A stretch of 64,000 nt of DNA. It comes from Lineus longissimus (lineage: Eukaryota > Nemertea > Pilidiophora > Heteronemertea > Lineidae). Within the stretch, counting starts at the first letter, position 1. Each line of letters begins with the position of its first letter. A model generated the notes under the pieces. The model searched no databases. It had not been told where the DNA came from and saw only the letters and a list, made by a program, of their open reading frames with translations. The DNA lies in assembly GCF_910592395.1 (NCBI RefSeq), contig NC_088309.1:11350501-11414500 (forward strand). The letters are read 5' to 3'. The translations under genes and the position numbers were made by a program. Positions 32,552 to 44,610 of the stretch are shown here, piece by piece.

Positions 32552-34817
32552 CTCTGACGATTGTCCTGTCTCTGATTTGAGGAACATTCTGATTGTACAG
32601 TCTCTGATGTGTGTAACATTCAGATTGTACTGTCTCTGATGTGAGGAACATTCAGATTGTACTGTCTCTGATGTGAGGACATTCAGATTGTCCTGTCTCT
32701 GATGTGAGGAACATCCAGATTGTACTGTCTCTGATGTGAGGAACATTCAGATTGTACTGTCTCTGATGTGAGGAACATTCAGATTGTACTGTCTCTGATG
32801 TGAGGAACATCCAGATTGTACTGTCTCTGATGTGAGGAACATTCAGATTGTACTGTCTCTGATGTGAGGAACATCCAGATTGTTCTGTCTCTGATATTGG
32901 GAAGAATATCAAGATTGTACTGTCTCTGATGTGAGGAACATTAACACTCTGCTGTCTCTGATGTGAGGAACGTTCTGATTGTACTGTCTCTGATGTGAGG
33001 AACATTCAGATTGTACTGTCTCTGATGTGAGGAACATCCAGATTGTTCTGTCTCTGATATTGGGAAGAATATCAAGATTGTACTGTCTCTGATGTGAGGA
33101 ACATTAACACTCTGCTGTCTCTGATGTGAGGAACATTCAGATTGTACTGTCTCTGATGTGAGGAACATTAACACTCTGCTGTCTCTGATGTGAGGAACAT
33201 TCAGATTGTACTGTCTCTGATGTGAGGAACATTCAGATTGTACTGTCTCTGATATTGGGAAGAATATCAAGATTGTACTGTCTCTGATGTGAGGAACATT
33301 AACACTCTGCTGTCTCTGATGTGAGGAACGTTCTGATTGTGCTGTCTCTGATGTGAGGAACTTTAAGACTGTGCTGTCCCTGATGTGAGGAACATTGCGA
33401 TTGTGCTCTCCCTGACGTGAGGGATATTCAGATTGTGCTGTCTCTGATGTTCCAATGATGCTGTCTCTAATGTGAGGAACATTCAGATGGTATTATCTCC
33501 GATGTGAGGATCATTTGATCAGATTGTACTGTCTCTGATGTGAGGAACATTCAGACTGTGCTGTCTCTGATGTGAGGAACATTCAGACTGTGCTGTCTCT
33601 GATGTGAGGAACATTCAGATTGTACTGTCTCTGATGTGAGGAACATTTGATCAGATGTTCAGATTGTGCTGTCTCTGATGTGAGGAACATTCAGATTGCG
33701 CTGTCTCTGATGCCAGGAACATTTGATCAGATTGTACCGTCTCTGATTTTCAGATTGTGCTGTATCTGATGTGAGAAATAATCTGATTGTGTTGACTCTG
33801 ATGTGAGGGACATTCTCATTGTACTGGCTCTGATGTGAGAAACATTCAGATTGTACTGTCTTTGATGTGAGGAACATTCTGATGTCACTGTCTCTGATGT
33901 GAGGAACATTCAGATTGTCCTATCTCTGATATAAGGAACATTTGATCAGATTTTCCTGTCTCTGATGTGAGGAACATTTGATCAGATTGTACTGTCTCTG
34001 ATGTGAGGAATATTCAGATGACACTGTCTCTGATGTTAGGAATATTCATTTGGTACTGTCTCTGGTGTGAGGAACATTTGATCGGATGCTCAGATTGTGG
34101 TTTCTCTGATGTGAGGAACATTCAGATGACACTGTCTCTGATGTGTGGAACATTTGATCAGATTGTACTGTCTCTGATGTGAGGAATATTCAGATGAAAC
34201 TGTCTCTGATGTGAGGAAGATCCATTGAAGAACATTTGATCAGATGTTCAGATTGTGCTGTCTCCGATGTGAGGAACATTCATTTGGCACTGTCTCTGAT
34301 GTGAGGAACATTCAGATGACACTGTCTCTGATGTAAGGAACATTTGATCAGATGTTCAGATTCTCCGATGTGAGGAACATTCATTTGGCACTGTCTCTGA
34401 TGTGAGGAACAATCAGACGACACTGTCGCTGATGTGAGGAACATTTGATCAGATGTTCAGATTGTGCTGTCTCCGATGTGAGGAACAGTCATTTGGCACT
34501 GTCTCTGATGTGAGGAACACTTGATCAGATGTTCAGATTGTGCCGTCTCTGATGTGAGGAACATTCAGATGACACTGTCTCTGATGTGAGGAACATTTGA
34601 TCAGATGTTCAGATTGTGCTGTCTCCGATGTGAGGAACAGTCATTTGGCACTGTCTCTGATGTAAGGAACATTTGTTAAGATGTTCAGATTGTGCCGTCT
34701 CTGATGTGAGGAATATGCATTTGTCACTGTCTCTGGTGTGAGGAACTCTTGATCAGATTATACTGTCTCGGATATTGTGAAGAGCATTATTCAGATTTTA
34801 TTGTCTCCGATGAGAGG
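32552..34817. repeat. ~32-bp satellite, about 70 copies
   Basis: The unit TGTCTCTGATGTGAGGAACA plus TTCAGATTGTAC repeats for 2.3 kb. The first half (to about 33360) is homogeneous, with occasional variants (ATATTGGGAAGAATATCAAG and AACATTAACACTCTGC) that recur in the same order. The second half is diverged and adds TTTGATCAGATG blocks, forming longer composite units. A 32-bp unit rotates through all three frames without stops, which explains the long minus-strand open frames (such as 32652-33005). I do not consider these coding. Confidence 0.95.
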
Positions 34818-37800
34818 TGCTTTATTTCCAGGCAGGCTATTCCCCTGTGTCTGATTACCACCTGTGTAAAACGGCCTTAATTTTGACGACGGAGCGCACG
34901 TTACTTTGTTGAAATCAAGTGACAAACATCCCTACCCGCTATAGCTCCCAGCTTAACCGCTTGGAGTCGACTTCGTTCGCTCGAGTTCGTAAAAGCCATT
35001 CGGGTTAATTCATTCATCGTGGCGCCCGCCTCAGCTACGTTCCGTGGGGACATTAGAGCTCGAACCATCATGTCACCAGATGAGATCAAGGGAACCAAAT
35101 TGAAAATATCGTGGATATTACAGTGATATGTGGTCCGCAGAGATATGCAGATAGCGCTTAATAGCCCTGGAATTTGTAGGCGACCCGGAGGAAAACACCC
35201 CAGATGGTTGTTAATAGTGATTAGATAGAGCCGAGAGTCTCGGCGGCCGTCCCTGACTGAACCGCAACCCGACTACAGAGAAACACCGCGTACAACCCAT
35301 GCCATTATAAGCCAACTTATATCAGGTTTAGGACTAAGATCATAGGTTTTTTAAAGATAAGTCCTGACGAAAGGTACATTGCATATTGATTTTTAACTAA
35401 CATGCTGAAGTTGTGATAGAGTATTCGAGTGACGTTGATATGAATTTATAGAAAGAGCCATTGCATCTGTATTTTCATTCGAGAAATCCGGATGTAGCAA
35501 CCAATCTTCAATGATATTTGACTGTTGCCATACAGGGTGACGTCACATTGACGGCAGGCACAGTTTGATTTTGACACCTCGGTGTGGCCTGTTTCGCTAG
35601 GTTTGACATTGATGTCAGGGCGGTGCCTATACGTTGACCAGCGCAAACAAGAGATTTTTGTTGTCTCTTCTGATCATGATCGCTGGTCGCAGCGACAGAA
35701 ACCGCTCGTTTGCGAGACGCTATTTGTTGTGTATTTGTTATTAAAGGGCAACGTGTGAGCCGGAGCTGAATTTGCTGTAGGACTAGTAACAGTGACTGTC
35801 CATCGTTTGCATTTGGGGCCAACGGACTGAGCCCGGTCGAGGGTTAATAACGATCTGAGGAGAGAATAATGCCCACGCCATGTCAAATGAAAATATTTTC
35901 AAATCCGCCGTGATCTTTTATTGGCAACATCCGGGACTGTAATTTCCCGTGCGCTGTATCCAAGTGGGGTATGGCCGTCTGCTGGACCCTTGTTGATCTT
36001 GCTGTCGGTCAATGATTTGATAATTTCCGTGTCGATCGATCCGGGTATCCGACTGAAAGCCCGGAACTGACAGTCTCTACTTGAGGGACGGTCTTCGAGA
36101 GACTGCCTTCGACAGGAGCCAGAATCAATTGAAAGACAAGGCGTCATTGTCTCAAACTTGCTTGATACTTTCGAGGCCGCAGGAAGGGCACCCTGAACCG
36201 CATGGTCTTACTCCCTTCAAACTTGCATGTATAGCCGTGGTATATCTTGATGCGGGAATATGAGAGTGTATGAGAGGTAGACGCATACTTTTGTTGCCAG
36301 TTCATCAGACTGAAGACGAAACTGGATGCTTTACTGCGCTGTCCCGAAAGGTGACTCCCAATATTTTCGAATCTGCCTTGAAGTAGACTCCTATGCAGTC
36401 CATTTTGTCATCCTGATCCGTCTTTCCTCGCGACTGGACCGATCTACTGCGTCCGGGGTGTATACCTTGAAGTATAGCTTCATATTAGTAGCTTGACAAG
36501 GGGTGAGATCCCTGCCTCGTAGCATTGCAATAATAATGATAAGGATCAAACTGAATCTCCATCCAAAGAAACAAAGCGATTGGCGGCAACTTGAAATCCA
36601 TTTTCTCCCGAGACGACACCTTGCAATCGAAAGACAAAGGTTAAACAAACATTCCGGAGTCGCCTGAATAGACATTTCAGGCTTGCCAGCTGTGTTTGCC
36701 CATCAAATCCTTCTGCGGTGTCGTTAAATCGCTTGGCATTAGACGAGAGACACTCTAATCCTGGCGAGGCGGCGATTCTCTTTAAGCAGAAAATTAGCTA
36801 TCTCCGTGGAGAATTCCCCAATGGCCCTGGGTCATTTTATTGAATAAATATGACGGCGAGGAGAGATCATCTTGCTTGAACTTGGGAATTTATTTGTTAG
36901 TCGAGGCAGGTGTATGAACGAATGGCGCAAATTCTGTCAAAGCATTCGAGCTTCGAAGAAGCCAAATTTTCGGAGATTGCGAGTGAACGGTAACATTCCC
37001 CATTTTCAGTGTTTTCAGACATTTGGCAGCTTGATAGCAAACAGAGAGGCCAGGGTTTTTCATTTGGGGACTTTCGGAAAACATGTCAGTCATGGTCGTC
37101 TTGTATTTGCTGAACGTAAGGAGAACACTCAGGAACGGTAACCGACCCGCCCGTCCCACATCAACAGGGACGGGAATGAACTTCGAAATGGAAGTTTTCA
37201 TTCGCCAAGCCGAAAGTAAACAAAATATTACTTTAATTTATTCTGCAGCGCATACGGATCACCCACTTCATAGTCACTTTCTCGCACCACAAGGACATAA
37301 ATCTCCAAATCATAGCCCCGATTATTATTGAAATATTAGTATTTTGTTATGCGCGCGTGCTGGCGATTTGATTTCCCCTGGTAGCTGGCCGGCCTAATCC
37401 GCGGACCTTCCCTCATTAATCAACCATTTTCAGACCTGGTTGCGCTATCATTGTGCATTTCAAAACGGGGGAGACTGTCGTCGTGAAGCAGAACAAAATG
37501 AGCTTGGTTGGAACCGTGTAGGAGGAGACACATTTTTACGACCCCGACTTCATATTCGAGTCGTCTCGTTCCAGTTAACTGAGTCGACAAACACTTATAA
37601 ACTGATAAACTATTCCTCTGTACAGAAAAGATCATTCTGAAATCGTACCCGCCGAAAGTTTTCCTGGCCCCGAAATAATGAAATTGTAGACTTGACTTGC
37701 CTGAGTGCCGAAGGAGGTGGTTTATCGATTTAAAAACTTTCTTAACCTCAGTTGTCAGTGCAGCAAAGATGTCACATGATGCAACCCGCTTGATCACTGC

Positions 37801-39718
37801 CACATACACACATGCACACACACACACAAACACGTTAAAATGATATCAAACAAGCTAAAACACAAGAAACATTGACTTCAGCGACGACCGGACTTTGGTA
37901 ATTTTATGATTGATATTTTGTGAGTTATTCAAATTCAAAAGTATTCAATCATCTTGGCGTCACCTGATACAGTCAGTCAAACACGTCAACAGAAATTTGA
38001 AATTTATGAATGATTAGATTGCATAACGTAGATGCTTTTTCTAGTTTAATAAGAAAATCCTTGAACCTGAGGAATTGCACCGAATGCAAAACCAGCCAGC
38101 TGTCCCAGTACCCCAATTGATCACACGGTATGTCCCATCGACAAAAGGGACGTCCTTCTTTTAGAACTGGTGACCATAATCGAACTTTATTGGAGAGGCA
38201 TTTTTCACGGATACCTGGATGGAATTGTGTCGCTGTCAACTGAAAACCTATTCGAATCCCAGTGACCCCATCTATCTTGCTGGATTAATTGAATCCACTT
38301 TAGATGATGGTTAGAATTATAGAGTAATAATAATGTCAGCAAAAATCGTTCTTCACATTTTGCCTGACGGGATTGAGGTTTGAGCGCCTGCAACACCAAC
38401 CGTAGCTGTAGCTGTAGGCTGTAGGCTGTAGGCTTATTCGTGGATCAGGAAAATAGAAAGGCAGTTATGAATGCACACAATGCCGTAGTGCAGTTTTTAT
38501 GCATGCAACTGCTAAAACTTGGTTTACACCAGCAACAACGAAGACATATACATGTATGAACAGATTACATGATTATTTTGGCAGTAATTTCCTGACGCAG
38601 GTCGACGAATAGTATTATATCTGTTAGTTGTTTTACCTTTTCATTTTCATTTTCATTAATCAACAACGGGGAAGATCAATTTGACAACTTTAAGCATGAA
38701 ATTATCCTTGTTTTGTTCTGACATCCAGGCGAACTCGAGCAAAACTGATTGGCCGATACGGCAGAATAGCTAAGTGAGTTCCACGCCACGCTCCGCTGTT
38801 CGCACAGTCTCCCGTCAACGCTTTGACCAGCCTCCCGAATAGCGGTCCCCGAGGAAACGTACGCACGCACTTGATGGCCCACGGAGTGTTCTGCTTGGTT
38901 GGATCACCTGAAAGCGGCGGTTTGGCGACGAGCGCGAGAAGCCCTGGGCATCAATTTCCATGATTTCATCATCTTTCAGAATTTCACCCTTCCTATGTAT
39001 TTTGGTCAAATGATTACTAAGGACATGAACATGTATATGATGATGATTTGCTAAAAAGAACTACATGTATATGCAAACCTTCAGAAACAAGAGACATCGC
39101 CTGCTGGCATCTGCATGTTGGGTGTTTAACCCAAACAAAACGATCCATCGCTTCCGAAGAAATCCTTTTCGAAAAAAAAAACTTTAAAAACTTTTCGAAA
39201 AAAACAACTTTTAAAACTGCCAAGACCATTTAATTCTTGAATTCGAGAATAAAATATTAGACAAATATCGATTATTTAAGTGGAGAAGTGAAATCCATCA
39301 AATTTATTCAAATATGCTTTCTCCAGGTATCGACATATGATGTAAGATGACGCAGACCGCGCGTTCTTGGGTAGCGCGGCTCCATCAAACCTGACATAGT
39401 GTTTGTGCCATGAATAATTAACCTCCAACATCATGTGCTGAAATTTGCCAGGCTTGTTTGTTCCCACCTGAACAACACGAAAACGTTTCGTTCGGCGGGG
39501 GGGGGGGTTGACTTCGGGCACCAAAATACGTGAATCTGCTTGATACCAGACCCGCTCCGTTCGTGTGCGTTCTGCCTTGGTTTTTTGGGGTGGGGAGGAG
39601 CCAACATCACCACCGTTGTTATCTTTACACAATCCTCGAGCATGTGGATAGAAGTTCAAAAGTACTGACAGAGGCTACCGCACGTTTACAAAATCAAAGG
39701 CGACAATACCCACTTCTT

Positions 39719-40205
39719 TTTTTTGGCTCACCGTTAGGGGAGTCTATACAATAGCCCTGTGTCCGTCGTCGTCTGTCGTCTTCCGTCGTCGTCGTATCGT
39801 GTGGCACGTTTCTAACCGCAAGTGCTATGAACTTTAAACTTTGTACACATGACCCCCTAGGTCAGACATACTCTGACACCTAATTTCGGTCCGGTCTGGT
39901 TCATGACTTGACTTGGCCACCAAAACTGAAAACATAAAAAGTGTGATATGTCTCTTATTAATGATCCGTTTTCAATAAAAAATTTATGGCAGGTACTCCT
40001 AGCAAGGATACATCACATATCTTACGGGTTTTTGATTTGACCTACTTTTCAAGGTCACAGAGGTCAAATGTGCTGTAAATTGGCCATTTTGGGGAAATTG
40101 TAATTGCTTGGACCTATATCAAACCTAACACTACATGTCACAATACCATGCTCTTCATCCATCTTTCCTCCACATGAGGTGAGCACAATGACCCTTGCCA
40201 TGTCT
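39719..40205. repeat. Short copy of the AGGTCA-containing repeat
   Basis: TTTTTTGGCTCACC is followed by GTCCGTCGTCG repeats, GTGGCACGTTTCTAACCG, TTGTACACATGACCCCCTAG and TCAAGGTCACAGAGGTCA (exact direct repeat 40052-40066). The end is CACATGAGGTGAGCACAATG. Compared with 17986-19125, the central tandem units are reduced to one. Confidence 0.75.
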
Positions 40206-40429
40206 TTATGATTAGTATTGTACACTATATAAAAGCTGATAAATCGATGTTTTTATTGTGCAAGAAATCACTGCGTCACTTTCATTTTCAACAATGGCAG
40301 AGTCATTTTCATGTACATCTAAGGTCGTACATGTATTTCGTTCGTTTTAAAGTTAAATAGTACGTTTTAACATTATGTCAACTGATCACTCGTCTTCCTG
40401 ATATACAAGCATAATACAGCATATGCTCT

Positions 40430-40580
40430 CTATTAAGGACATGGCAGTCGGGACTGACAAAATGTTGTTTGCTATCCTTAACAGAGAGGCGTCCTGATAA
40501 CAGACGTCCATCTGAATGGAAATGACAAGATTAGGACCAAAACCATTGTCCTTAATAGATATGGTGCATTAGAGTGGTCG
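40430..40580. repeat. Dispersed repeat related to 13068-13268
   Basis: CTCTCTATTAAGGACATG at the left and CATTGTCCTTAATAGATATG at the right are roughly inverted around GAGAGGCGTCCTGATAACAG. This looks like a degenerate TIR element of the same kind as 5168-5345. Confidence 0.4.
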
Positions 40581-41362
40581 TGCTGCACAACTAAATTTTG
40601 TAACCGACTATAACATTCTGCCCCCCAGAACCCTAATTCATCATTTTTGTGTCAAATGATGCTCCAAGAATCTTATCCGCCAATTGCCAATCATTGACAT
40701 CTTCATATTTCTATTATGGCCGATTCATTGCGCGATGGAGGGATAACGCCGCGGTTATGATAGCCTGATTTAGTCGCTCCCAGGGGAGGGGCACGCTCAA
40801 TGGGCGAATATGGGATGTTTAATTGAAAACGGAACACAAGTGTGTCGAGTTCTTGACTGATCCGGGTGGGTACGTCTTTCTCATTAAAGGTAATAAAATG
40901 ACAGATGGACGCGAGCCTTAGTCTTTGAGTTGATGATACAGACCGATGACAATGACACACTTGGGGGTTCATTGCGACCTTCTACAAATCACTGGTCATA
41001 CAACGTATTTGATGAATTTGTCAGAGATTTTGTTCTAGTTATTCCTATCGTCATTCAAGGGGGCAAGTTTAGCATGTCATACAAAATCGCTTTCAGCAGG
41101 ACCGTGACTTCTCCGAATGATATCATTAAAAAATAAATTCGAAGGAAGACATCGCACGACCTATTAGCACCATTTTCCTGTTGGAAGATGTTAATGCATG
41201 AGGGGAACATAACATACGTCACTATCGCAACACGTTTAGCGCCAGCTGCATCCCCCCGAAACTGCCCCATGCTAAGAATAGAAAGAAATATTTCATCATT
41301 GTTACCTGTTCTCTCTCAGGGGCGTATTAAAGCTGCGGAGACGATTATTGCCCGAGGTAAAC

Positions 41363-42370
41363 ATGACGTTTCCACAGAACTGTTCAGACACAACTTGGTG
41401 CACTTCTCGTCAAGCCAGCGTATTTCACTATGAAAACTTCACGCATCCTCTAGATATATTCAGCCTTTGGTTAATGGCATTGACACTTGTCATTGGATTG
41501 CCTGGGAATATCCTAATCATGGCTGTCTTCGCCAAAAACAGCAAGTTCCAAACTAGTTTCAACTCGATGATCCTTACACAAGCATGCTTTGACTTGCCAC
41601 CACTCGTCATCTCTCTTCCGATCAACTTCATGTCTGTATTCTCCCGGGACAGTCTCGATGGAGTTCTCTGCCACTTGACCTCAGCCTGCGCGATCACATC
41701 GTCCGTCTTCGCCTTGTTTATTATACCGACGGCAGGCTTTCTGCGCCTGTATGTAGCGAAACAGCGGACGGTCTTTGCGTTCTCGAAACGGACCATCATC
41801 ATAATTCACATCGTGTACGGCACTCTGGCCATCTCCTCCGCTTTACTGAAGAGTGCTCTGATGCCGACTTGTGCCTACACGGACGTCAACAGCGATTCAG
41901 GCATGTTCATGAGGAAAAGTGCTTTGGTCCTTTTCGTTCTCTCAGTGCTAGGGTTCCTGATACTCGCAATGTTCCATGCAGTGTTCCACAGGCACATCAC
42001 CAGGGCGATCGACACCGCGATAGCGATTCAAGCGTACCAAAGCCGGGATTACTATATCATGTCGATCAGAGCCGGATGGATAAACTTGGCCTTTTTTTCC
42101 TTTTGTGTCGTTGGAAGCTGCTTGGCGTTGTTCTTGATTAACGAGCTGGGCCCACCAGTCTGGGCGACCATGGACAAAAAAGACGTGGAATACCTTGACA
42201 AGAGCTTCACGATATTTCTTCACGCGTTGCAGTACAAACACACCGCCTTCAATATCATCATCTTTAATGCCACAAGCACGGGCTTTCGAAAAGCCATGAA
42301 GAAACTGTTCGTTAGCAGTACAGTCCACCCGCAACAATTCAACCCGACGGTGGACACTGTCATGACATAG
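41363..42370 (+). CDS. Rhodopsin-like (class A) G protein-coupled receptor, intronless
   Basis: A 335-codon frame starts at ATG 41363 (AAAC before the ATG; in-frame TAG upstream at 41279) and ends with TAG. The protein has seven hydrophobic segments at roughly residues 33-57, 69-91, 103-128, 144-167, 186-208, 238-260 and 281-301, and N-glycosylation sequons at N6 and N25. Class A landmarks are GN at 48-49 in TM1, D77 in TM2 and the C103/C170 pair for the extracellular disulphide. The DRY position reads LRLY (127-130), TM6 lacks CWxP, and the NPxxY position reads NIIIF (297-301). This is a plasma-membrane receptor of unknown ligand, probably one of the divergent orphan receptors expanded in lophotrochozoans. 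An acceptor-like CTCTCTCAG at 41311-41319 could mean a spliced 5' UTR. No close subfamily is recognised. Confidence 0.85.
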   Translation: MTFPQNCSDTTWCTSRQASVFHYENFTHPLDIFSLWLMALTLVIGLPGNILIMAVFAKNSKFQTSFNSMILTQACFDLPPLVISLPINFMSVFSRDSLDGVLCHLTSACAITSSVFALFIIPTAGFLRLYVAKQRTVFAFSKRTIIIIHIVYGTLAISSALLKSALMPTCAYTDVNSDSGMFMRKSALVLFVLSVLGFLILAMFHAVFHRHITRAIDTAIAIQAYQSRDYYIMSIRAGWINLAFFSFCVVGSCLALFLINELGPPVWATMDKKDVEYLDKSFTIFLHALQYKHTAFNIIIFNATSTGFRKAMKKLFVSSTVHPQQFNPTVDTVMT

Positions 42371-43176
42371 AATGAAAATTACAACTTTCCCTGTGGTCAG
42401 AGTTCGAATCGACTTGGATAGAGTGGAGTAACACACTATATGAAGTTAGATGGACTTAAAAATTACTTTGGAACTAACAAGCTCCAGATCCTATTAATCA
42501 GACTTTGATTGAGTTGAAATTTGTTGGACTTTTGATATCGAACCTGGAATATGTATAGAATTTTCTTGTACATTTGCCTATACATTCTGTGAATGGAAAT
42601 GGTCGAGGCATATGTATGGAAGAATGCTAGTATCTAAAATTCGCTGTCATTGAAATGTCTGTGGATGATGTGATGTATTTGAATAGTGAACCGTAACCTC
42701 AAATAGCTTTGGGCCACGTTCAGTATGTACGTGGATCTGCTTTCAAAAGGCCTGGAGATATTGGTTGGACCGTCCGCGACCCATTCTCCTCCCGACGTGC
42801 CCGCCCAATCGGTAAACCGTGCTCGATATAGAGAGGAAAGTTGCGGTAGCGGACAATCTAACCAACATTGAAAAGAGTTCACAAAATGTACATTTTGCAA
42901 AATAACATTTCTATTCGATTAAATTTAGTCTTTCGTTGTTCTTCTTTTTAAAGGGTTACGCCGTTCGTAATTACTGGTGGTCCAGGAAAATAGAAAGATC
43001 CTGTTAAACACAATGCCATCGTGCAATTATTATGCATACGAATTGGCTGAAAACTTGGTAGGCATATCTATAGTGTTTTAGTATATCTTTCTACACAACG
43101 GCAATGCTGAACTTCATATTTAGTACCGTACGTATCTATGCAATTGGAAATTTTCAAATTCCGGGATTTATTAAGA

Positions 43177-43182
43177 AATAAA
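43177..43182 (+). terminator. Candidate polyadenylation signal of the GPCR
   Basis: AATAAA about 810 bases after the receptor stop codon. No transcript evidence is available. Confidence 0.3.
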
Positions 43183-44513
43183 TAGATTGGATTTAAAGGA
43201 GGCGGCGGTTATCTTGGACGCCATCTTGAATTTCATCCCTTGTACCAAATCTGGAATGTCGGCCCAAATGATTTTACGCCCTCCTGGAGGGCAAAACTAA
43301 GGACACTTTTGATTGCACTTCGGATCCCCTTAGTCCAGCAGAACCCCAGCAGCTCCATACTGGTGATTGCACAGAGGCTTGCGTCAATTGCGCTGTATAA
43401 AAAAACCTCCATTTTGATGCTCTTCTGATCGATGTAAGTGTATAGTCAGTAGCATACAGACGACATTCAAAGACTCTCAAACAATCTGTATCCAAACATT
43501 ACAACGGTATTCCAGCCATTTGTCAACATCACGATTTACTCAATATGAAATCCGAGACGGGCATACCCCTTGAAAATCAACGTAACTCCGCGAATTTACT
43601 TATTTACCTGTCGCGTTTTGTTTCATCTGCGGTGGCAGATTGTGCAAGTTTGTTTACTTAAGAGCCGTTTGGCAGCACGGAAAAAAACTGTTGAGATATG
43701 TCCTGGTTATGCTGGTTACTCTCAGTTAATATTAGGCTACGTTACGTCCGTTTGCTAAAATAATTGTGACAAAATGGCACATTTTGGCGCCATGAAACGA
43801 CACCCCCGGCTTGTGAATTGACGTAAATATAAAAACGAATGGGGAGTATTTCGTAGAGAGACCATAGAACCTCAATCGTGGTACTTATCGTCCCGAAAAC
43901 GGACTGGTCATTTGCCTGGCTAAGAAGTCAGGGGTGTTTCCAAGATAGGAAAGATATAACAGTGAACACTGTTTGCTAGTGTAACATGTCGGTGAAAATT
44001 TTTTAAAACCGGGCGTCCTAAGATGCACTTTCCTGGTACCCGGTCAAATAATTATCATCTCGGAGAAAGCGTTCACACAGAATTTAAGCACTGCCCGGGA
44101 AATATCCGTCTGACTGAGAGCTGTGCGCGTGCAGAGGGCCTGGATCGTTCGCAGCTATTTGCCATGAACTCTGAGCCTTTCAAGGTTCTCGATGAGTAAA
44201 CGAAATAAAACAAGACAAACAAAGTGTTAAAGAACATCAAATTCTTTAATTTGAGAGCAAAAACAATGACCATTTACGGCGATTTTTGTGAACTGCTTTG
44301 CAAGCTTCTATTGTATGTAGTAGAAATTACGTACGTAACCGTTAGTGAAACCTTAAGATATATTCCTTTATGAGAACTTAACCCTTTGAACCCTGACCGT
44401 CCCCGTCAATATGTACCACCATACCTGGGCATTGTGTCAAAAATTAGCCATTTTACTTCACGAAAAACGCGAATCGTGGTGTCGCCTCGGATGGTATTCG
44501 ACTCGTGACACCC

Positions 44514-44573
44514 TGTTCCGAGTGGTATCCTGATAACTCCGACTGTTCCGAGTGGTATCCTGATAACTCCGAC
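44514..44573. repeat. 30-bp direct duplication
   Basis: TGTTCCGAGTGGTATCCTGA plus ten bases (TAACTCCGAC) occurs twice head to tail without mismatch. It lies about 40 bp left of the 1.05-kb TIR element. Confidence 0.95.
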
Positions 44574-44610
44574 ACATCAGGTACCTGTACAGTTGTCGCC
44601 GGGAGCATGT

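Larger units (their letters stand above)
34818..41362. other. Intergenic sequence upstream of the GPCR
   Basis: No convincing gene. Contents are a TTTAGCTCACCT-type repeat copy (39719-40205), a dispersed repeat (40430-40580), small tandem repeats such as the CTGTAG repeat at 38402-38433 and a CA-rich run near 37800. A 65-codon minus-strand frame at 34901-35098 is reported as a finding. Confidence 0.55.
42371..44610. other. 3' flank of the GPCR and intergenic sequence
   Basis: An AATAAA at 43177-43182 could serve the receptor mRNA. 42970-43070 shares phrases (AGGAAAATAGAAAG, ACAATGCC, TTATGCAT, AAAACTTGG) with 38440-38525, a short dispersed repeat. 44514-44573 is a perfect tandem duplication of 30 bp. 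No other gene was seen. Confidence 0.55.

Noticed and set aside
32342-33909. Several overlapping minus-strand open frames with SETVQSECSSHQRQ-like repeats
   Set aside because: All three frames are open because the 32-bp satellite unit has no stop codon in any frame. The translation is just the satellite read in rotation.
32552-34817. A CRISPR-like array
   Set aside because: Units are head-to-tail and diverge gradually, without unique spacers, in a eukaryotic genome. It is a satellite.
41348-41362. An upstream start for the GPCR giving five more residues
   Set aside because: The codon at 41348 is TTG. The first ATG after the in-frame stop at 41279 is at 41363, in good context.
41428-42436. 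Long minus-strand frames opposite the GPCR
   Set aside because: They mirror the receptor coding sequence and encode nothing recognisable, so they are shadows.
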